64,000 bases of DNA. It comes from Pleomorphomonas sp. GTDB lineage: Bacteria > Pseudomonadota > Alphaproteobacteria > Rhizobiales > Pleomorphomonadaceae. This document shows, piece after piece, positions 54,301 through 63,056 of the stretch (its first letter is position 1; each line of letters starts with the position of its first letter). The notes under the pieces are model-generated. The model saw only the letters and a program-made list of their open reading frames with translations. It was not told the DNA's origin and made no database searches. Location: NCBI GenBank assembly GCA_029976075.1, contig JARKNW010000012.1, forward strand, positions 141,190 to 205,189, in the 5' to 3' direction. The translations under genes were made by a program, and so were the position numbers.

Positions 54301-55251
54301 TTACTTGACGGTCTTGGCATAGGCGGCAATGGCCGCCGGGTCGGTACGAGTGAGCGTCACACCGGGAACGATGATCTTCTTCTCAACCGATTCCTTCTTG
54401 AGCGCCTTGACGGCATTTTCCATGGCGAGAGCGCCAATCTTGACCGGATCCTGGGCAGTCGAAGCCTGAAGGATGTCATCCTTGGACTGCAGGAACCCGA
54501 CCATCTGCTTGTCGAGGTCAATACCGAAGACAGGAATCTTCTTGCCGGCATTCTTCACAGCGAGAACGGCGCCGATCGTGCCACCGTTGTTGCAGGCAAA
54601 GAACATATCGAGATCAGGGTTGGCGGTGATGATATCGGCGGCCTTCTTGATCGCTTCCTCGGCGACTGGCGAAGAGGCTTCGGCAACCAGCTTCACGCCC
54701 GGAATGTCCTTGATCTCGCCCCAGAACCCGTCCTGACGCGCATTGCTCTCCGGAGGAAGCTGAGCCTTGTAGTTGATGATGCCGACCTTGATTTCCTTCT
54801 TGCCGGCATAATGCGCCTTGATGTACGCGGCCGCGGCCTTGCCCGAACCAGCGCCCAGCAGGCTGTTGTCGGACTGCACCGTCGAGACGGGGAAGTCGGC
54901 AGCCAGGGTATTGTTGAAGGAAACGATCTTGATACCCTTGTCGGCCGCAGCCTTCACGGCCGGAATGGAAGCAGCCGCCGGATCGAGGTAGGTGATGACG
55001 ATCGCATCGACGCCGCGAGCGGTATAGGTGTTGACGACCTGGACTTCCTTGGAAATCTGGTTCGACGTGTTGGCCGTCAGAAGATTGACGCCTTCCTTGT
55101 CGGCAACCTGCTTCATGCCGAGCAGTGTCGACTTCATGAACTGATCTTCCTGGAAGACGATGCCGGCGATGGTGAACTTCTTGTCGGCGGCATGCGCAAA
55201 CGAGGCGCCCAGGCACAGGGCTGCAACGCAGACAGTTACAAATTTCTTCAT
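54301..55251 (-). CDS. Ribose-type sugar ABC transporter substrate-binding protein (second system)
   Basis: A 316-residue periplasmic type I binding protein. Signal peptide MKKFVTVCVAALCLGASFAHA, then KKFTIAGIVFQEDQFMKSTLLGMKQVADKEG, GVDAIVITYLDPAAASIPAVKAAADKGIKIVSFNN and FACNNGGTIGAVLAVKNAGKKIPVFGIDLDKQ, the usual RbsB-like pattern. The start follows a strong GGGAGGATCGAC ribosome site. It is the first structural gene after lacI on the same strand. The ligand is unknown. Confidence 0.94.
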   Translation of the reverse strand: MKKFVTVCVAALCLGASFAHAADKKFTIAGIVFQEDQFMKSTLLGMKQVADKEGVNLLTANTSNQISKEVQVVNTYTARGVDAIVITYLDPAAASIPAVKAAADKGIKIVSFNNTLAADFPVSTVQSDNSLLGAGSGKAAAAYIKAHYAGKKEIKVGIINYKAQLPPESNARQDGFWGEIKDIPGVKLVAEASSPVAEEAIKKAADIITANPDLDMFFACNNGGTIGAVLAVKNAGKKIPVFGIDLDKQMVGFLQSKDDILQASTAQDPVKIGALAMENAVKALKKESVEKKIIVPGVTLTRTDPAAIAAYAKTVK

Positions 55252-55353
55252 GTCGATCCTCCCGAACGATGATGCGGCGCCAAGCAAGCCACCGCAAAGC
55301 GCGACGGCCTCCAGTAAGGCCGAATATGAGCACCTCCATGCTCAGCGCAAATG

Positions 55354-55382
55354 CAACTACGATTTGTCGAAGTTTTTGTCAA
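55354..55382 (-). promoter_or_regulatory. Candidate promoter of the second sugar ABC operon
   Basis: On the minus strand a perfect TTGACA (55377-55382) is followed after 17 bases by TAGTTG (55354-55359), a weak -10. It lies about 100 bases before the SBP start, in an AT-rich region. A weak -10 is compatible with a regulated promoter. Confidence 0.4.
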
Positions 55383-55441
55383 GAAAAAACTCCATATCAA
55401 ACGGCAATAGAATTGATAAATCGACGCAAATGGCAAGTTCA

Positions 55442-55465
55442 TTGTCAGGATAGAGATCCTGACAA
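55442..55465. promoter_or_regulatory. Long palindrome, putative LacI-family operator
   Basis: Arms TTGTCAGGAT and ATCCTGACAA, 10 bp each and perfect, around 4 bases. It lies between the lacI stop and the SBP start, about 60 bases upstream of the candidate -35. No U-tract follows on the minus strand, so an operator fits better than a terminator. Binding by the adjacent LacI-type protein is inferred. Confidence 0.5.
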
Positions 55466-55491
55466 CAAAAACAAGACAATGTATTTCTTCG

Positions 55492-56577
55492 TTATTGAGA
55501 TTCAATACGCGCCACGGAAGCTCTATTGACTAAAGTTGCCGGGAGAATGATGGATCCAGGACTTCGATTCCCCCCGACTTTTGACAACAATAACGATACG
55601 GCCTGACGCCCAAGGTCGTAGGTAGGTCGCTGAACGACGGACAGCGGTGGCCGAAATACCGACAGCCACGGAGCATCGTCAAAACCGATCAGGGACAGGT
55701 CACGACCGATGGTGAGATCGATCTCTTCGGCGACCGCCAAAGCGCCCAGCAACATCTCCTCATTGCCAGCCAGGATGGCGGTGGGACGCGGGGATTGGGC
55801 AAGCAGGTGCCGGGCTGCCGCCAAAGCAGTCGGAGCAACGGAACCAGCGTAACGGACACACTCCGGATTCACGACGAGACCGGCATCGGCAAATCCAGCC
55901 ATGGCGCCCCGCGCCCGCTCACGAACGGCAGAGACGGTGTCATGCGGCTCGCTCTCCTGGTGACCGTGATGAGCCGCCGTTCCAAGCAGCAAGGCGATAC
56001 GACGATGTCCATACTCGACAAACAGATTGATGGCGGCACGGGAGGCCTCGTAATCGGCCGTAATCACCGAATCGAGTTGCAGATTGTCGATGAACCGGTC
56101 GAACAGCACCACCGGCGCGCCATGCCCCCGCCCCCCGGCCAGGTGATCGACCTCGAGACGAGAGGCAGGAACGACCAGCAGACCGTCGACGCGCTTTTCC
56201 CTCAGAACCCGAACGGCCTCTCGCTCGCGCTGCACGTCACCGTCGGTGTTCAGCACAAGACTTTGGTAGCCGGCACTCGCCGACGCGTCGATGATGCCGC
56301 GGATGGAGTTGAGCGTGAATGAGTTGGAAATGTCGGCGACCACGACGCCAATGGTCAACGTCTTCCCGGACCGCATGGAGCGCGCGAGGTCATTCACCCG
56401 ATAATCCAGCGCGGTTGCCGCTTCGGCAACCTTGCGCTGAGTTTCCTGCGTCACGACGCCGTAACCACCGAGCGCACGGGCCGCAGTTGCGCGCGACACC
56501 TTGGCAAGACGAGCAACGTCGATAAGGCGCGCCGCCTTTCGTGGCTTGCCATCTCTGGCATTACCGGAATCGCCCAT
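55492..56577 (-). CDS. LacI-family transcriptional regulator
   Basis: A 361-residue repressor. The N-terminal helix-turn-helix and hinge read ARLIDVARLAKVSRATAARALGGYGVVTQETQRKV followed by LDYRVNDLARSMRSGKTLTIGVVV. A periplasmic-binding-protein-like sensor domain follows (ADISNSFTLNSIRGIIDAS, VDGLLVVPAS, VVLFDRFIDN, LIGFDDAPWLSVFRPPLSVV). It precedes the SBP-ATPase-permease-ROK kinase genes on the same strand and most likely controls them. MGDSGNARDG at 56577 is taken as the start; MVSLGG at 56598 is possible but has its ribosome site too close. Confidence 0.9.
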   Translation of the reverse strand: MGDSGNARDGKPRKAARLIDVARLAKVSRATAARALGGYGVVTQETQRKVAEAATALDYRVNDLARSMRSGKTLTIGVVVADISNSFTLNSIRGIIDASASAGYQSLVLNTDGDVQREREAVRVLREKRVDGLLVVPASRLEVDHLAGGRGHGAPVVLFDRFIDNLQLDSVITADYEASRAAINLFVEYGHRRIALLLGTAAHHGHQESEPHDTVSAVRERARGAMAGFADAGLVVNPECVRYAGSVAPTALAAARHLLAQSPRPTAILAGNEEMLLGALAVAEEIDLTIGRDLSLIGFDDAPWLSVFRPPLSVVQRPTYDLGRQAVSLLLSKVGGNRSPGSIILPATLVNRASVARIESQ

Positions 56578-56945
56578 CGCCCCCCCTAGGCTGACCATCC
56601 CTCCAAGACGGCCGGCACGCACGCATTCATTTTGGGATCGATCTCATCGGAATGAGATCGATCTCTTTTTCTATTATCATGCTCTCCCGAGTTCGTCGTT
56701 AAGCCATTGGTCGAGAGGACTGCCCCGCGCTGCAACGCGTTAGGACCGATTGCGCGCAGCCTTACAGGCGCCCGCCATGAAGGCCGGCCGTCACGCCTTG
56801 CGAACGGCCGCGGGCAAAGCTCCACCAGCAATGATCGCAGTCAGTCTGCGCTTGCCTTCAAAAGTAAAACACCAGAGCACAATGGCCTGATGCCAATCGG
56901 CAACGACCTAGAACCACCTTACAATCTTCAAATGACAGATTGAAT
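56578..56945. other. Intergenic region upstream of lacI with a perfect palindrome
   Basis: A 368-base gap between lacI and tRNA-Ala. Besides the palindrome at 56636-56663 I find no gene. Short frames here lack ribosome sites and family resemblance. Confidence 0.4.
56636..56663. promoter_or_regulatory. 12-bp-arm palindrome upstream of lacI
   Basis: GATCGATCTCAT and ATGAGATCGATC are perfect 12-bp arms around a CGGA centre, 59 bases before the lacI start codon. On the plus strand it is followed by TCTTTTT, so it could be a plus-strand terminator, but no plus-strand gene precedes it nearby. An operator for lacI autoregulation is the alternative. Confidence 0.5.
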
Positions 56946-57021
56946 TGGTGGAGCTGAGGGGAATCGAACCCCTGACCTCTGCAGTGCGATTGCAGCGCTC
57001 TCCCATCTGAGCTACAGCCCC
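56946..57021 (-). tRNA. tRNA-Ala(CGC)
   Basis: Cloverleaf of 76 bases with encoded CCA. On the minus strand: acceptor GGGGCTG, D-arm GCTCAGATGGGAGAGC, anticodon stem CTGCA/TGCAG around loop ATCGCAC giving anticodon CGC, T-arm CAGGGGTTCGATTCCCCTC. Its own promoter lies upstream at 57068-57096. Confidence 0.96.
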
Positions 57022-57366
57022 ATCCGGCACGGCCTTTTCGGCCGAGAACCCGGCGTCGGGTGAGCCGCTTTTAGGGGGAGGGGCCGAAGCTGTCAAGCCT
57101 TTCACAACTCCCCGGCAGCAAAAGCGGGGCAACCGAAAGAGCGTTCTCGACGCCATGAAGCGTGTCTACTCATTGAAGGAGCTACCCGATACCGGAAGCC
57201 CGGTTTGAGCGTTGTTTTCACAACTGCTCGCTTCAGACGAGCCTCTGAGCGTCGCCGCTCTTTACCAAACCCGGCGATCGGCGGCCGAAGACATCGTAAA
57301 GCGACCTTGCGGCCCTAACGCGCCGTAGATACATCTCTGAAAACTCGTGACGTGAAAGACCCATTC
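57022..57366. other. Divergent intergenic region between tRNA-Ala and yggT
   Basis: A 345-base gap holding the tRNA-Ala promoter (57068-57096, minus) and presumably the yggT promoter. A short hairpin-forming stretch follows the promoter (CCCGGCGTCGGG near 57048). No gene is evident. Confidence 0.4.
57068..57096 (-). promoter_or_regulatory. Promoter of tRNA-Ala
   Basis: On the minus strand a perfect TTGACA (57091-57096) and TAAAAG (57068-57073) are spaced by 17 bases. The -10 ends 46 bases before the tRNA 5' end. No other transcript start is needed here. Confidence 0.75.
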
Positions 57367-57657
57367 ATGCAGGCCGTCCTCTACGTTCTCCTCCAGGTTC
57401 TCGATCTCTACATGTACATCCTGATCGCCTCGGCGATCATGTCTTGGCTGGTTGCCTTCAACGTCGTCAACCTGCGCAATCAGGTTGTGGCTGCCATTGC
57501 ATCCTTTCTCTACACGATGACCGAGCCGCTGCTGCGCCCCATAAGGCGTTTCATGCCCAACACAGGCGGGCTCGATCTGTCCTTCCTGGTGCTTTGGTTC
57601 GGCATTATCCTGCTTGAGCAGATCATCATCCGCTACGTCTACCCTTACGTCTTCTGA
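57367..57657 (+). CDS. YggT family membrane protein
   Basis: A 96-residue inner-membrane protein with two membrane helices (about 4-28 and 66-90), a typical alphaproteobacterial YggT: LQVLDLYMYILIASAIMSWLVAFNVVN, LYTMTEPLLRPIRRFMPNTGGLDLSFLVLWFGIILLEQIIIRYV. YggT proteins are linked with osmotic tolerance and with cell-division gene clusters in other phyla. ATG at 57367 is favoured; GTG at 57352 would add five residues. It is followed after 4 bases by the YggU gene, the common pairing. Confidence 0.92.
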   Translation: MQAVLYVLLQVLDLYMYILIASAIMSWLVAFNVVNLRNQVVAAIASFLYTMTEPLLRPIRRFMPNTGGLDLSFLVLWFGIILLEQIIIRYVYPYVF

Positions 57658-57661
57658 ACCG

Positions 57662-57985
57662 ATGACCGACGGCCCACTCCGCCGCGAGGGCAGCAACCTT
57701 CTGATCGAGGTGCGCTTGACGCCACGCGGCGGCGCCGACCGCATCGACGGCACGAAGATGCTATCCGACGGCCGTGCGGTTGTCGCCGCGCGGGTGAAGG
57801 CCGTGCCGGAAGATGGAAAAGCCAATGCCGCAGTCGTCGCGTTGATCGCAACGGCAGCCGGTCTGCCAAAATCATCAGGATCAATCGTGTCCGGCTCAAC
57901 GGCACGGCTCAAGACCATCCGCCTGACAGGGGCCGATATGGAAGCCGAGGCGCGCCTCAAACTGGCCTGCGGGCTTCCTGCCTGA
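57662..57985 (+). CDS. DUF167 (YggU) family protein
   Basis: A 107-residue DUF167 protein. Family landmarks are LIEVRLTPRGGADRIDG, RVKAVPEDGKANAAVVALIATAAGLPKSS and the final GSTARLKTIRL. Structure-only family without settled function. Its ATG lies 4 bases after yggT, so the pair is co-translated. It is convergent with the Trm112-like gene. Confidence 0.92.
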   Translation: MTDGPLRREGSNLLIEVRLTPRGGADRIDGTKMLSDGRAVVAARVKAVPEDGKANAAVVALIATAAGLPKSSGSIVSGSTARLKTIRLTGADMEAEARLKLACGLPA

Positions 57986-58005
57986 CGGCCAGCTTTTCAT
58001 TGCCT

Positions 58006-58212
58006 TCATTCGTCCGGATCGAGCGCTCGCGCTTCGTCGGGCAGCATGATCGGCACGCCATCGCGCACCGGATAGGCAAGGCGAGCAGGCCGCGAGACCA
58101 GTTCGCGCCGCTCCGGATACCACTCCAGCGTTGCCTTGGTGAGCGGGCAGACGAGGATCTCCAGCAATTTCGGATCGACCTCGCCGGTACGCCGACCGTC
58201 GCTCTCCTGCAT
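58006..58212 (-). CDS. Trm112 family (UPF0434) protein
   Basis: A 68-residue zinc-ribbon-derived protein of the YcaR/UPF0434 type. The family core reads [50 protein letters not shown]; only one Cys is kept, as usual in bacterial members. Eukaryotic Trm112 activates methyltransferases; the bacterial role is less clear. Start at MQESDGRR has GAGGAAACCGCC upstream. It follows the Lon-N domain gene by 10 bases. Confidence 0.92.
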   Translation of the reverse strand: MQESDGRRTGEVDPKLLEILVCPLTKATLEWYPERRELVSRPARLAYPVRDGVPIMLPDEARALDPDE

Positions 58213-58222
58213 GGCGGTTTCC

Positions 58223-58900
58223 TCAGTTGATGGTGGTCGGCGTGTCGTTGGCGGCACGCGCCAGGGTTATCTCGGTAATGGCGATCAAGGTCTCGGCCCG
58301 CGTCTTGAGGTCGGGGGCTTCCAGGAGGGCCTGCTTCTCCGCCGCGCCATAGGGACTCATCATCGACAGCGTGTTGATCAGCGCCTCGGTCGATGCCTTC
58401 TCCACGGCCTCCCAATCCGCTTCCATCTCGTTGGCATCGAGATATGCCTCGAAGACGGAGAGAAACGCAGAGCGATCCACCTCTTCCTCCCCGGCCCTCA
58501 ACTCGAAGTCCGTGGGGAAGTCGCAAGTGATCTGGCCGATGCGATACGGCAGTCCGGCTGATGCTTCGCCCTTCAGGCGGAAACGACAGACGCCCGTGAG
58601 AGTCATCTGATAACGCCCATCGCCCGTTTCGGCGATCGCCGTAATGCGACCGACCGTTCCAACACCACAAAGTGGTGCGGCTCCTTCCTCGGCGCCGTCC
58701 TCAAGATCGAAACGCGGCTGAATGATGCCGATCAGGCGGTTGCCGGCCAGGGCCGCATCGACCATGGCAAGATAACGAGGCTCGAAGACGATCAGCGGCA
58801 ACAGGCCGCGCGGCAGCAAAAGCACGCCCTTCAGCGGGAAGAGTGGTAATTCGCCGGGAAGATCGGCGGGACCGACGTAGCTCGCGTTGCCGACTTGCAT
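58223..58900 (-). CDS. LON peptidase N-terminal (substrate-binding) domain protein
   Basis: A 225-residue stand-alone Lon-N domain without AAA or protease domains. It starts with the typical [34 protein letters not shown], then IGIIQPR and [26 protein letters not shown], and a helical C-terminal half ([31 protein letters not shown]). It lies in the conserved alphaproteobacterial order cnoX - Lon-N protein - Trm112-like. The function is unknown; a substrate adaptor is suspected. Confidence 0.93.
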   Translation of the reverse strand: MQVGNASYVGPADLPGELPLFPLKGVLLLPRGLLPLIVFEPRYLAMVDAALAGNRLIGIIQPRFDLEDGAEEGAAPLCGVGTVGRITAIAETGDGRYQMTLTGVCRFRLKGEASAGLPYRIGQITCDFPTDFELRAGEEEVDRSAFLSVFEAYLDANEMEADWEAVEKASTEALINTLSMMSPYGAAEKQALLEAPDLKTRAETLIAITEITLARAANDTPTTIN

Positions 58901-58917
58901 TGAATGCCTTTCGCGAG

Positions 58918-59862
58918 TCAGGAGAACAGAACCGAGGAAAGCTTGCGCCGCCCATAAAGCGTCGTCGGGTCGGTCATTCCCCAGGCCTCGAAGAACTTGA
59001 CCAGTTGCTTACGAGCCGCTTCGTCGTTCCAGCCGCGCTCGCGGCGAACGATCTCGACCAGTTGATCGACGGCAGCCTGCCGCTCGCCCTTGGCGGCCAG
59101 CGCCTCGGCCAACTCGAAGCGAGCCTGATGATCGGCCGGGTTGGCGGCGACCGCAGCTGCGAGTGCCTCGGTATCACCAACGCTGGCAGCCCGTTCGGCC
59201 AACTCGAGCTCGGCACGTGCCCCGGCGATGGCCGCATCGCCAGCTTTCAGATCAGGCACGCGGGAAAGGACTGTGCGTGCATCCTCGAGCTGTCCGGCAG
59301 CCGTGAGCGCTCTCACCAGCCCGCCAATCGCGACCAACGATTCGGGCTCCATGTCGAGCACGGCAAGAAAGGCGTCAGCGGCAGCCTGCGGATCGCCGGC
59401 GGCAAGTGCCTCCTGCCCGGCGGCAATGAGCTTCTCCTGGTCGGTCGGCCCCATGGGACCGGCGACCCGCTCGATGAACTGCCGCACCTGACTCTCGGGC
59501 TGAGCCCCCATGAAACCGTCAACGGCGCGTCCCTTCACGAACGCAATGACCGCTGGAATCGACTGAATGCCGAGCTGACCGGCGACTTCAGGATGGTCGT
59601 CAATGTTCATCTTGACGAGCCGCACCTTGCCCTTGGCGTCCCGCACCACCTTTTCGAGGACTGGCGTCAGCTGCTTGCAGGGCCCGCACCACTCAGCCCA
59701 GAAATCAACCAGGACCGTCTTGTCCTTCGAAGCGTCGAGCACGTCATGAGCGAAATCGCGGGTGGTCGTCTCGATCACATCGCTCGCCGCCGCCGCAGGC
59801 GCTGCCGGGGCGGTGGAGGGCGAGGCAAAACCGTTGCCAAAGGTGAAGGTCGGGCTGCTCAT
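58918..59862 (-). CDS. cnoX: CnoX/YbbN-type thioredoxin with TPR domain
   Basis: A 314-residue protein: an Ala/Pro-rich leader (1-27), a thioredoxin domain (about 28-140) with the full active site WCGPC (Cys59, Cys62), then a helical TPR domain (about 145-314; LIAAGQEALAAGDPQAAADAFLAVLDMEPES, NPADHQARFELAEALAAKGERQAAVDQLVEIVRR). E. coli CnoX has lost redox activity and uses SxxC; here the CxxC is intact, so it may be a true thiol oxidoreductase as well as a holdase that delivers clients to GroEL or DnaK. Confidence 0.93.
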   Translation of the reverse strand: MSSPTFTFGNGFASPSTAPAAPAAAASDVIETTTRDFAHDVLDASKDKTVLVDFWAEWCGPCKQLTPVLEKVVRDAKGKVRLVKMNIDDHPEVAGQLGIQSIPAVIAFVKGRAVDGFMGAQPESQVRQFIERVAGPMGPTDQEKLIAAGQEALAAGDPQAAADAFLAVLDMEPESLVAIGGLVRALTAAGQLEDARTVLSRVPDLKAGDAAIAGARAELELAERAASVGDTEALAAAVAANPADHQARFELAEALAAKGERQAAVDQLVEIVRRERGWNDEAARKQLVKFFEAWGMTDPTTLYGRRKLSSVLFS

Positions 59863-59966
59863 CTTCTCACTCGACTGCTGGATGCCGTTCTCTTGAGAAG
59901 GACGGCGATGAGGAAATTCGTCCGCCCTATATAGGGCGCCAAACACAACTTTAACAGCCGCCCCTC

Positions 59967-60470
59967 TCAAGCGAGGAGAGGCAGGTCCACGATGAGAGGT
60001 TCATGGCCTGTGGCTCTCAGGAAATTGACCAATCCTTCGGCCGACATGGCCGTGGTGGCGGTGTTCTCGAGCGGATGGACATGGACAGGGTTCAGCTCCA
60101 GCAAAGCCCTCTCGAGCACGACGGTCACTGCCCCCTCGGTATCATTGAGCACCCCCAGTGGGGTAACCGAACCAGGCAGAATGCCGAGATGTTCCATGAG
60201 TTGATCGGCTGTACAAAACGACACCCGTCCAGAAGCTCCGATCACGGCCTGTACGTGCTTGAGATCCAGAGCCGCGTCCTTCCGGAGCGTGATCAGGAAC
60301 AGCCGGCTCTTCTTGTCCTTGACGAAGAGGTTCTTGGCAAAGCCGCCGCTCATTCCACCCCAGACAGCCATGGCGGCCTCGACGGTCGGTAAAGGCGGAT
60401 GCTCGATCGTGTGATGGGCAATACCCAGGCGATCAAGGAAAGCGAAAAGATCGGCACGCGTCGCGGCCAT
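59967..60470 (-). CDS. Prolyl-tRNA editing protein (YbaK/ProX family)
   Basis: A 167-residue single-domain trans-editing deacylase of the INS superfamily, type PrdX/ProXp-ala, which clears mischarged Ala-tRNA(Pro). Motifs: IAHHTIEHPPLPTVEAA, the catalytic KNLFVKDKKSRLFLI with the conserved Lys, RVSFCTADQLMEHLGILPGSVTPLGVLND, and the late VHVHPLENTATTAMS. Start at MAATRADLFAFLDRLG has GAGG 6 bases upstream; a longer upstream frame would run into the tRNA-Gly promoter and is rejected. Confidence 0.92.
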   Translation of the reverse strand: MAATRADLFAFLDRLGIAHHTIEHPPLPTVEAAMAVWGGMSGGFAKNLFVKDKKSRLFLITLRKDAALDLKHVQAVIGASGRVSFCTADQLMEHLGILPGSVTPLGVLNDTEGAVTVVLERALLELNPVHVHPLENTATTAMSAEGLVNFLRATGHEPLIVDLPLLA

Positions 60471-60637
60471 GACAAACCTCACGAGACGGGTGGGCGTGAG
60501 CCCGAGGACGACCGATATTTCAGCGAACGAACGAAGCGCGCAAGCGAAAAGCGCAGGAAAATCCGAGCCTTGGCGCGGTCTCTTCACCGTTTTCCCGGCA
60601 AAAAGAAGCCGGGAGTGAAAAAAGTCGAAAAAGCCTG

Positions 60638-60666
60638 TTGCATTCGCCGCCGACTTAGGCGATATA
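60638..60666 (+). promoter_or_regulatory. Promoter of tRNA-Gly
   Basis: TTGCAT (60638-60643) and GATATA (60661-60666) with a 17-base spacer, ending 40 bases before the tRNA. Reasonable sigma-70-type promoter. Confidence 0.6.
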
Positions 60667-60706
60667 CCGCCTCGCTCCGGCGACGGAGCGCGCTGAAAAG
60701 CGGAGC

Positions 60707-60781
60707 GCGGGTGTAGCTCAGGGGTAGAGCATAACCTTGCCAAGGTTAGGGTCGTGGGTTCGAATCCCATCGCCCGCTCCA
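60707..60781 (+). tRNA. tRNA-Gly(GCC)
   Basis: Cloverleaf of 75 bases with encoded CCA. Acceptor GCGGGTG pairs with CGCCCGC (one G-U); D-arm GCTCAGGGGTAGAGC; anticodon stem TAACC/GGTTA around loop TTGCCAA, anticodon GCC; T-arm GTGGGTTCGAATCCCAT. A terminator follows 33 bases later. Confidence 0.97.
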
Positions 60782-60813
60782 TTTTCAGATGAAAAGTCAA
60801 GAACTTACAAAAT

Positions 60814-60836
60814 GGCCGCTTTCGAGCGGCCTTTTT
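60814..60836 (+). terminator. Intrinsic terminator after tRNA-Gly
   Basis: GGCCGCT and AGCGGCC pair around a TTCG tetraloop and are followed by TTTTTG. It is well placed to end the tRNA transcript. Confidence 0.9.
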
Positions 60837-60911
60837 GTTTTCAAGCTTCCTGCAAACAGATCCCAAGCGCTACCTGCTTTCGACTGCGGCATACGATCCC
60901 CATCGGGCCAA

Positions 60912-61397
60912 TCAGTTCAGCCACCAGATCGAAGCGTTGAGAAGCGTGGCAAAGGCGACCCATCCAAGATAGGGAACGAGGACGCCACCGGCGATTCGGT
61001 CAACAGCCAGAAAGGCATGGACCGTCGCGGCGAGGACTGTCACGAGCACGAGTATCACGACGAGGCCCGCTGTCGCCGAATGCAGGCCGAAGAAGGCGAC
61101 CGACCACGCCGCATTGAGCGTGATCTGAATGAGAAAGAGCAGGATGGCGTGACGACGTGGTGCCCCTTGAGGGCTTCTCAGAATTCGGTAAAACGCCCAA
61201 GCCATCAGGACATAGAGAACGGTCCACACCGGGCCGAACACGCTGTTGGGCGGGTTGAACGGTGGCTTGACCAGACTTTCGTACCAGGGGGCGATATTTG
61301 GCATCGTCGCGAAGTTGCCAATAACGGCCGCGGCTACTACCGGGACGATGGCGACCACGGTTGCCCGGATCTTTCCCGTGGGAGGCGCCGAAAGCAT
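60912..61397 (-). CDS. tspO: TspO/MBR family tryptophan-rich sensory protein
   Basis: A 161-residue five-helix membrane protein that binds porphyrins and other ligands. The family core is WYESLVKPPFNPPNSVFGPVWTVLYVLMAWAFYRI, and later LNAAWSVAFFGL and VPYLGWVAFATLLNASIWWLN keep the tryptophan-rich pattern. In alphaproteobacteria TspO modulates tetrapyrrole-linked gene expression. Start MLSAPPTG at 61397 is chosen; upstream starts would overlap the amylase end. It follows the alpha-amylase gene by 59 bases. Confidence 0.93.
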   Translation of the reverse strand: MLSAPPTGKIRATVVAIVPVVAAAVIGNFATMPNIAPWYESLVKPPFNPPNSVFGPVWTVLYVLMAWAFYRILRSPQGAPRRHAILLFLIQITLNAAWSVAFFGLHSATAGLVVILVLVTVLAATVHAFLAVDRIAGGVLVPYLGWVAFATLLNASIWWLN

Positions 61398-61456
61398 TTC
61401 TGAGCTCAACTGAGTTCCTCCGTAAATGGGCGAAGCGCGTCCGGTCGAATTCCGGA

Positions 61457-62944
61457 TCAGCCCAACGTATCCGCACGCACCCAAACGCTGACGCTACCAC
61501 CGTTCACGGGAAAGCTTGCACGCCCGGCTTCGTCGGTCGTGATTTTATCATCCCGATACCCAAGGTAATCGCGAAAGCTGACATCACCGACCTCTGATCC
61601 GAGATCGACGACCTTCGCGGTCTCGTCTGCATTGGTCATCACGACGACGCAACCCGGCGCCTCCGATGTTCCGTGGCGGATGAAGGCGATGCAGTTGGGC
61701 TCGTCGAACATGTCCGTCTGCGGACCATTGGCGAAGCGCTGGCGTGCCTCGATCAGACGCGGCAGGCAATCGATCACCGGCATCTCGATATCATGGTCCT
61801 TACCGTCCCCTCCCTTGTCGGTGTAGACGGCACCGTAGAGGTCGGGATGGAATACGCAGGGGATGCCCTGCTCCCTCAGCAGAATCAGCGCATAGGCGAT
61901 CGGCTTGAACCAGGGTTCGACGGGCGCCTCAAGCGACTGCAGCGGCTGTGTATCGTGATTGGCCACCAGTGTGACCGCATGCTCGGGCATGGCGGCGACC
62001 AAGGTGCCGTCGAACAGCTGGCGTAGATCATACCCAGTTCCGCCCTTCGAGGCATCGTGAAAGTTGTAGTGAAGCGCCACGTCAAACAGCATCAACTGAT
62101 GATCGACCAGATCGAGGTAATGACGGAGCGCGTCCAGATCCGGATGCCAGTACTCAGCGACGACAAACAGATCCTTGCCGGCGTTCTCGCGCATGTGACC
62201 GATCCAGTCGCGGAAGAACCAGGCAGGGATGTGCTTGACGGCATCGAGACGGAAACCGGCGCACGGCAGTTCCCCCATAAGCCATCGTCCCCAGTGCTTC
62301 AGCTCCTCATAGACAGCTTTGTTGCGGAACTCGATGTCCGAGCCCATCAGGTAGTCGAAGTTTCCGAACTCGGCATCGACTTCCACGCTCCAGCCATCGT
62401 CATATTCGTTGACCAGCTTGAAAACACCGTCCTCGTCGGGATCCTCTATGTGGTCGACGCCACTGAAGCATTTAGCGTCCCAGATGAACTCCGAGTATTG
62501 CCCGTTCCGTCCTGGAAAAGTGAAACGCGTATGAACGGTGGCTTCGAAGGTCTCTGGATCAATCTCCTCGCGATTGTCGGGATTGACCCGGTGCACCTTC
62601 ACCCGCTCGGTCTCGTCAGCTCCCATTTTGTGGTTGAACACCACATCGTAGATGACGCCGATATCCTTCCCCTTGAGCGCATGAACGGCTCGCTCCAGCG
62701 CGGCTCGATCACCATACTTGGTGGCAACGCTTCCCTTCTGATCGAACTCGCCTAGGTCGAACAGGTCGTAAACATCGTAGCCGACCGACATACCGCCGGC
62801 GCTCCCCTTGTAGGGAGGTGGCAACCAGACATCCGTAATGCCCATCTTGGCCAGAGCGGCCGCCTTCTCCTCGATATCGGTCCAGAGTTTTCCTTCGCCG
62901 GGGTAGTACCAATGAAATGCCTGAAGCAATGTTCTCTGGACCAT
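61457..62944 (-). CDS. Cytoplasmic alpha-amylase, GH13 subfamily 5 type
   Basis: A 495-residue GH13 glycoside hydrolase without signal peptide, similar in layout to cytoplasmic AmyS. Catalytic residues are the nucleophile Asp234 ([10 protein letters not shown]), the acid/base Glu264 (VVAEYW) and the transition-state stabiliser Asp331 ([11 protein letters not shown]). [14 protein letters not shown] is conserved region I with the calcium-site neighbourhood. Start [21 protein letters not shown] is typical. It degrades internal alpha-1,4-glucans or maltodextrins; no glycogen genes are adjacent. Confidence 0.95.
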   Translation of the reverse strand: MVQRTLLQAFHWYYPGEGKLWTDIEEKAAALAKMGITDVWLPPPYKGSAGGMSVGYDVYDLFDLGEFDQKGSVATKYGDRAALERAVHALKGKDIGVIYDVVFNHKMGADETERVKVHRVNPDNREEIDPETFEATVHTRFTFPGRNGQYSEFIWDAKCFSGVDHIEDPDEDGVFKLVNEYDDGWSVEVDAEFGNFDYLMGSDIEFRNKAVYEELKHWGRWLMGELPCAGFRLDAVKHIPAWFFRDWIGHMRENAGKDLFVVAEYWHPDLDALRHYLDLVDHQLMLFDVALHYNFHDASKGGTGYDLRQLFDGTLVAAMPEHAVTLVANHDTQPLQSLEAPVEPWFKPIAYALILLREQGIPCVFHPDLYGAVYTDKGGDGKDHDIEMPVIDCLPRLIEARQRFANGPQTDMFDEPNCIAFIRHGTSEAPGCVVVMTNADETAKVVDLGSEVGDVSFRDYLGYRDDKITTDEAGRASFPVNGGSVSVWVRADTLG

Positions 62945-63056
62945 TTGTTATCCTCTACCGAAGGAAGGCCGTGCTGGCCGCGCGCATGCCGCAGTCAACA
63001 AAAGACGCCACCAACCTTCGGGGCCGGCAGCGTCCTGGAAGTCAGAGCGTCACCGC

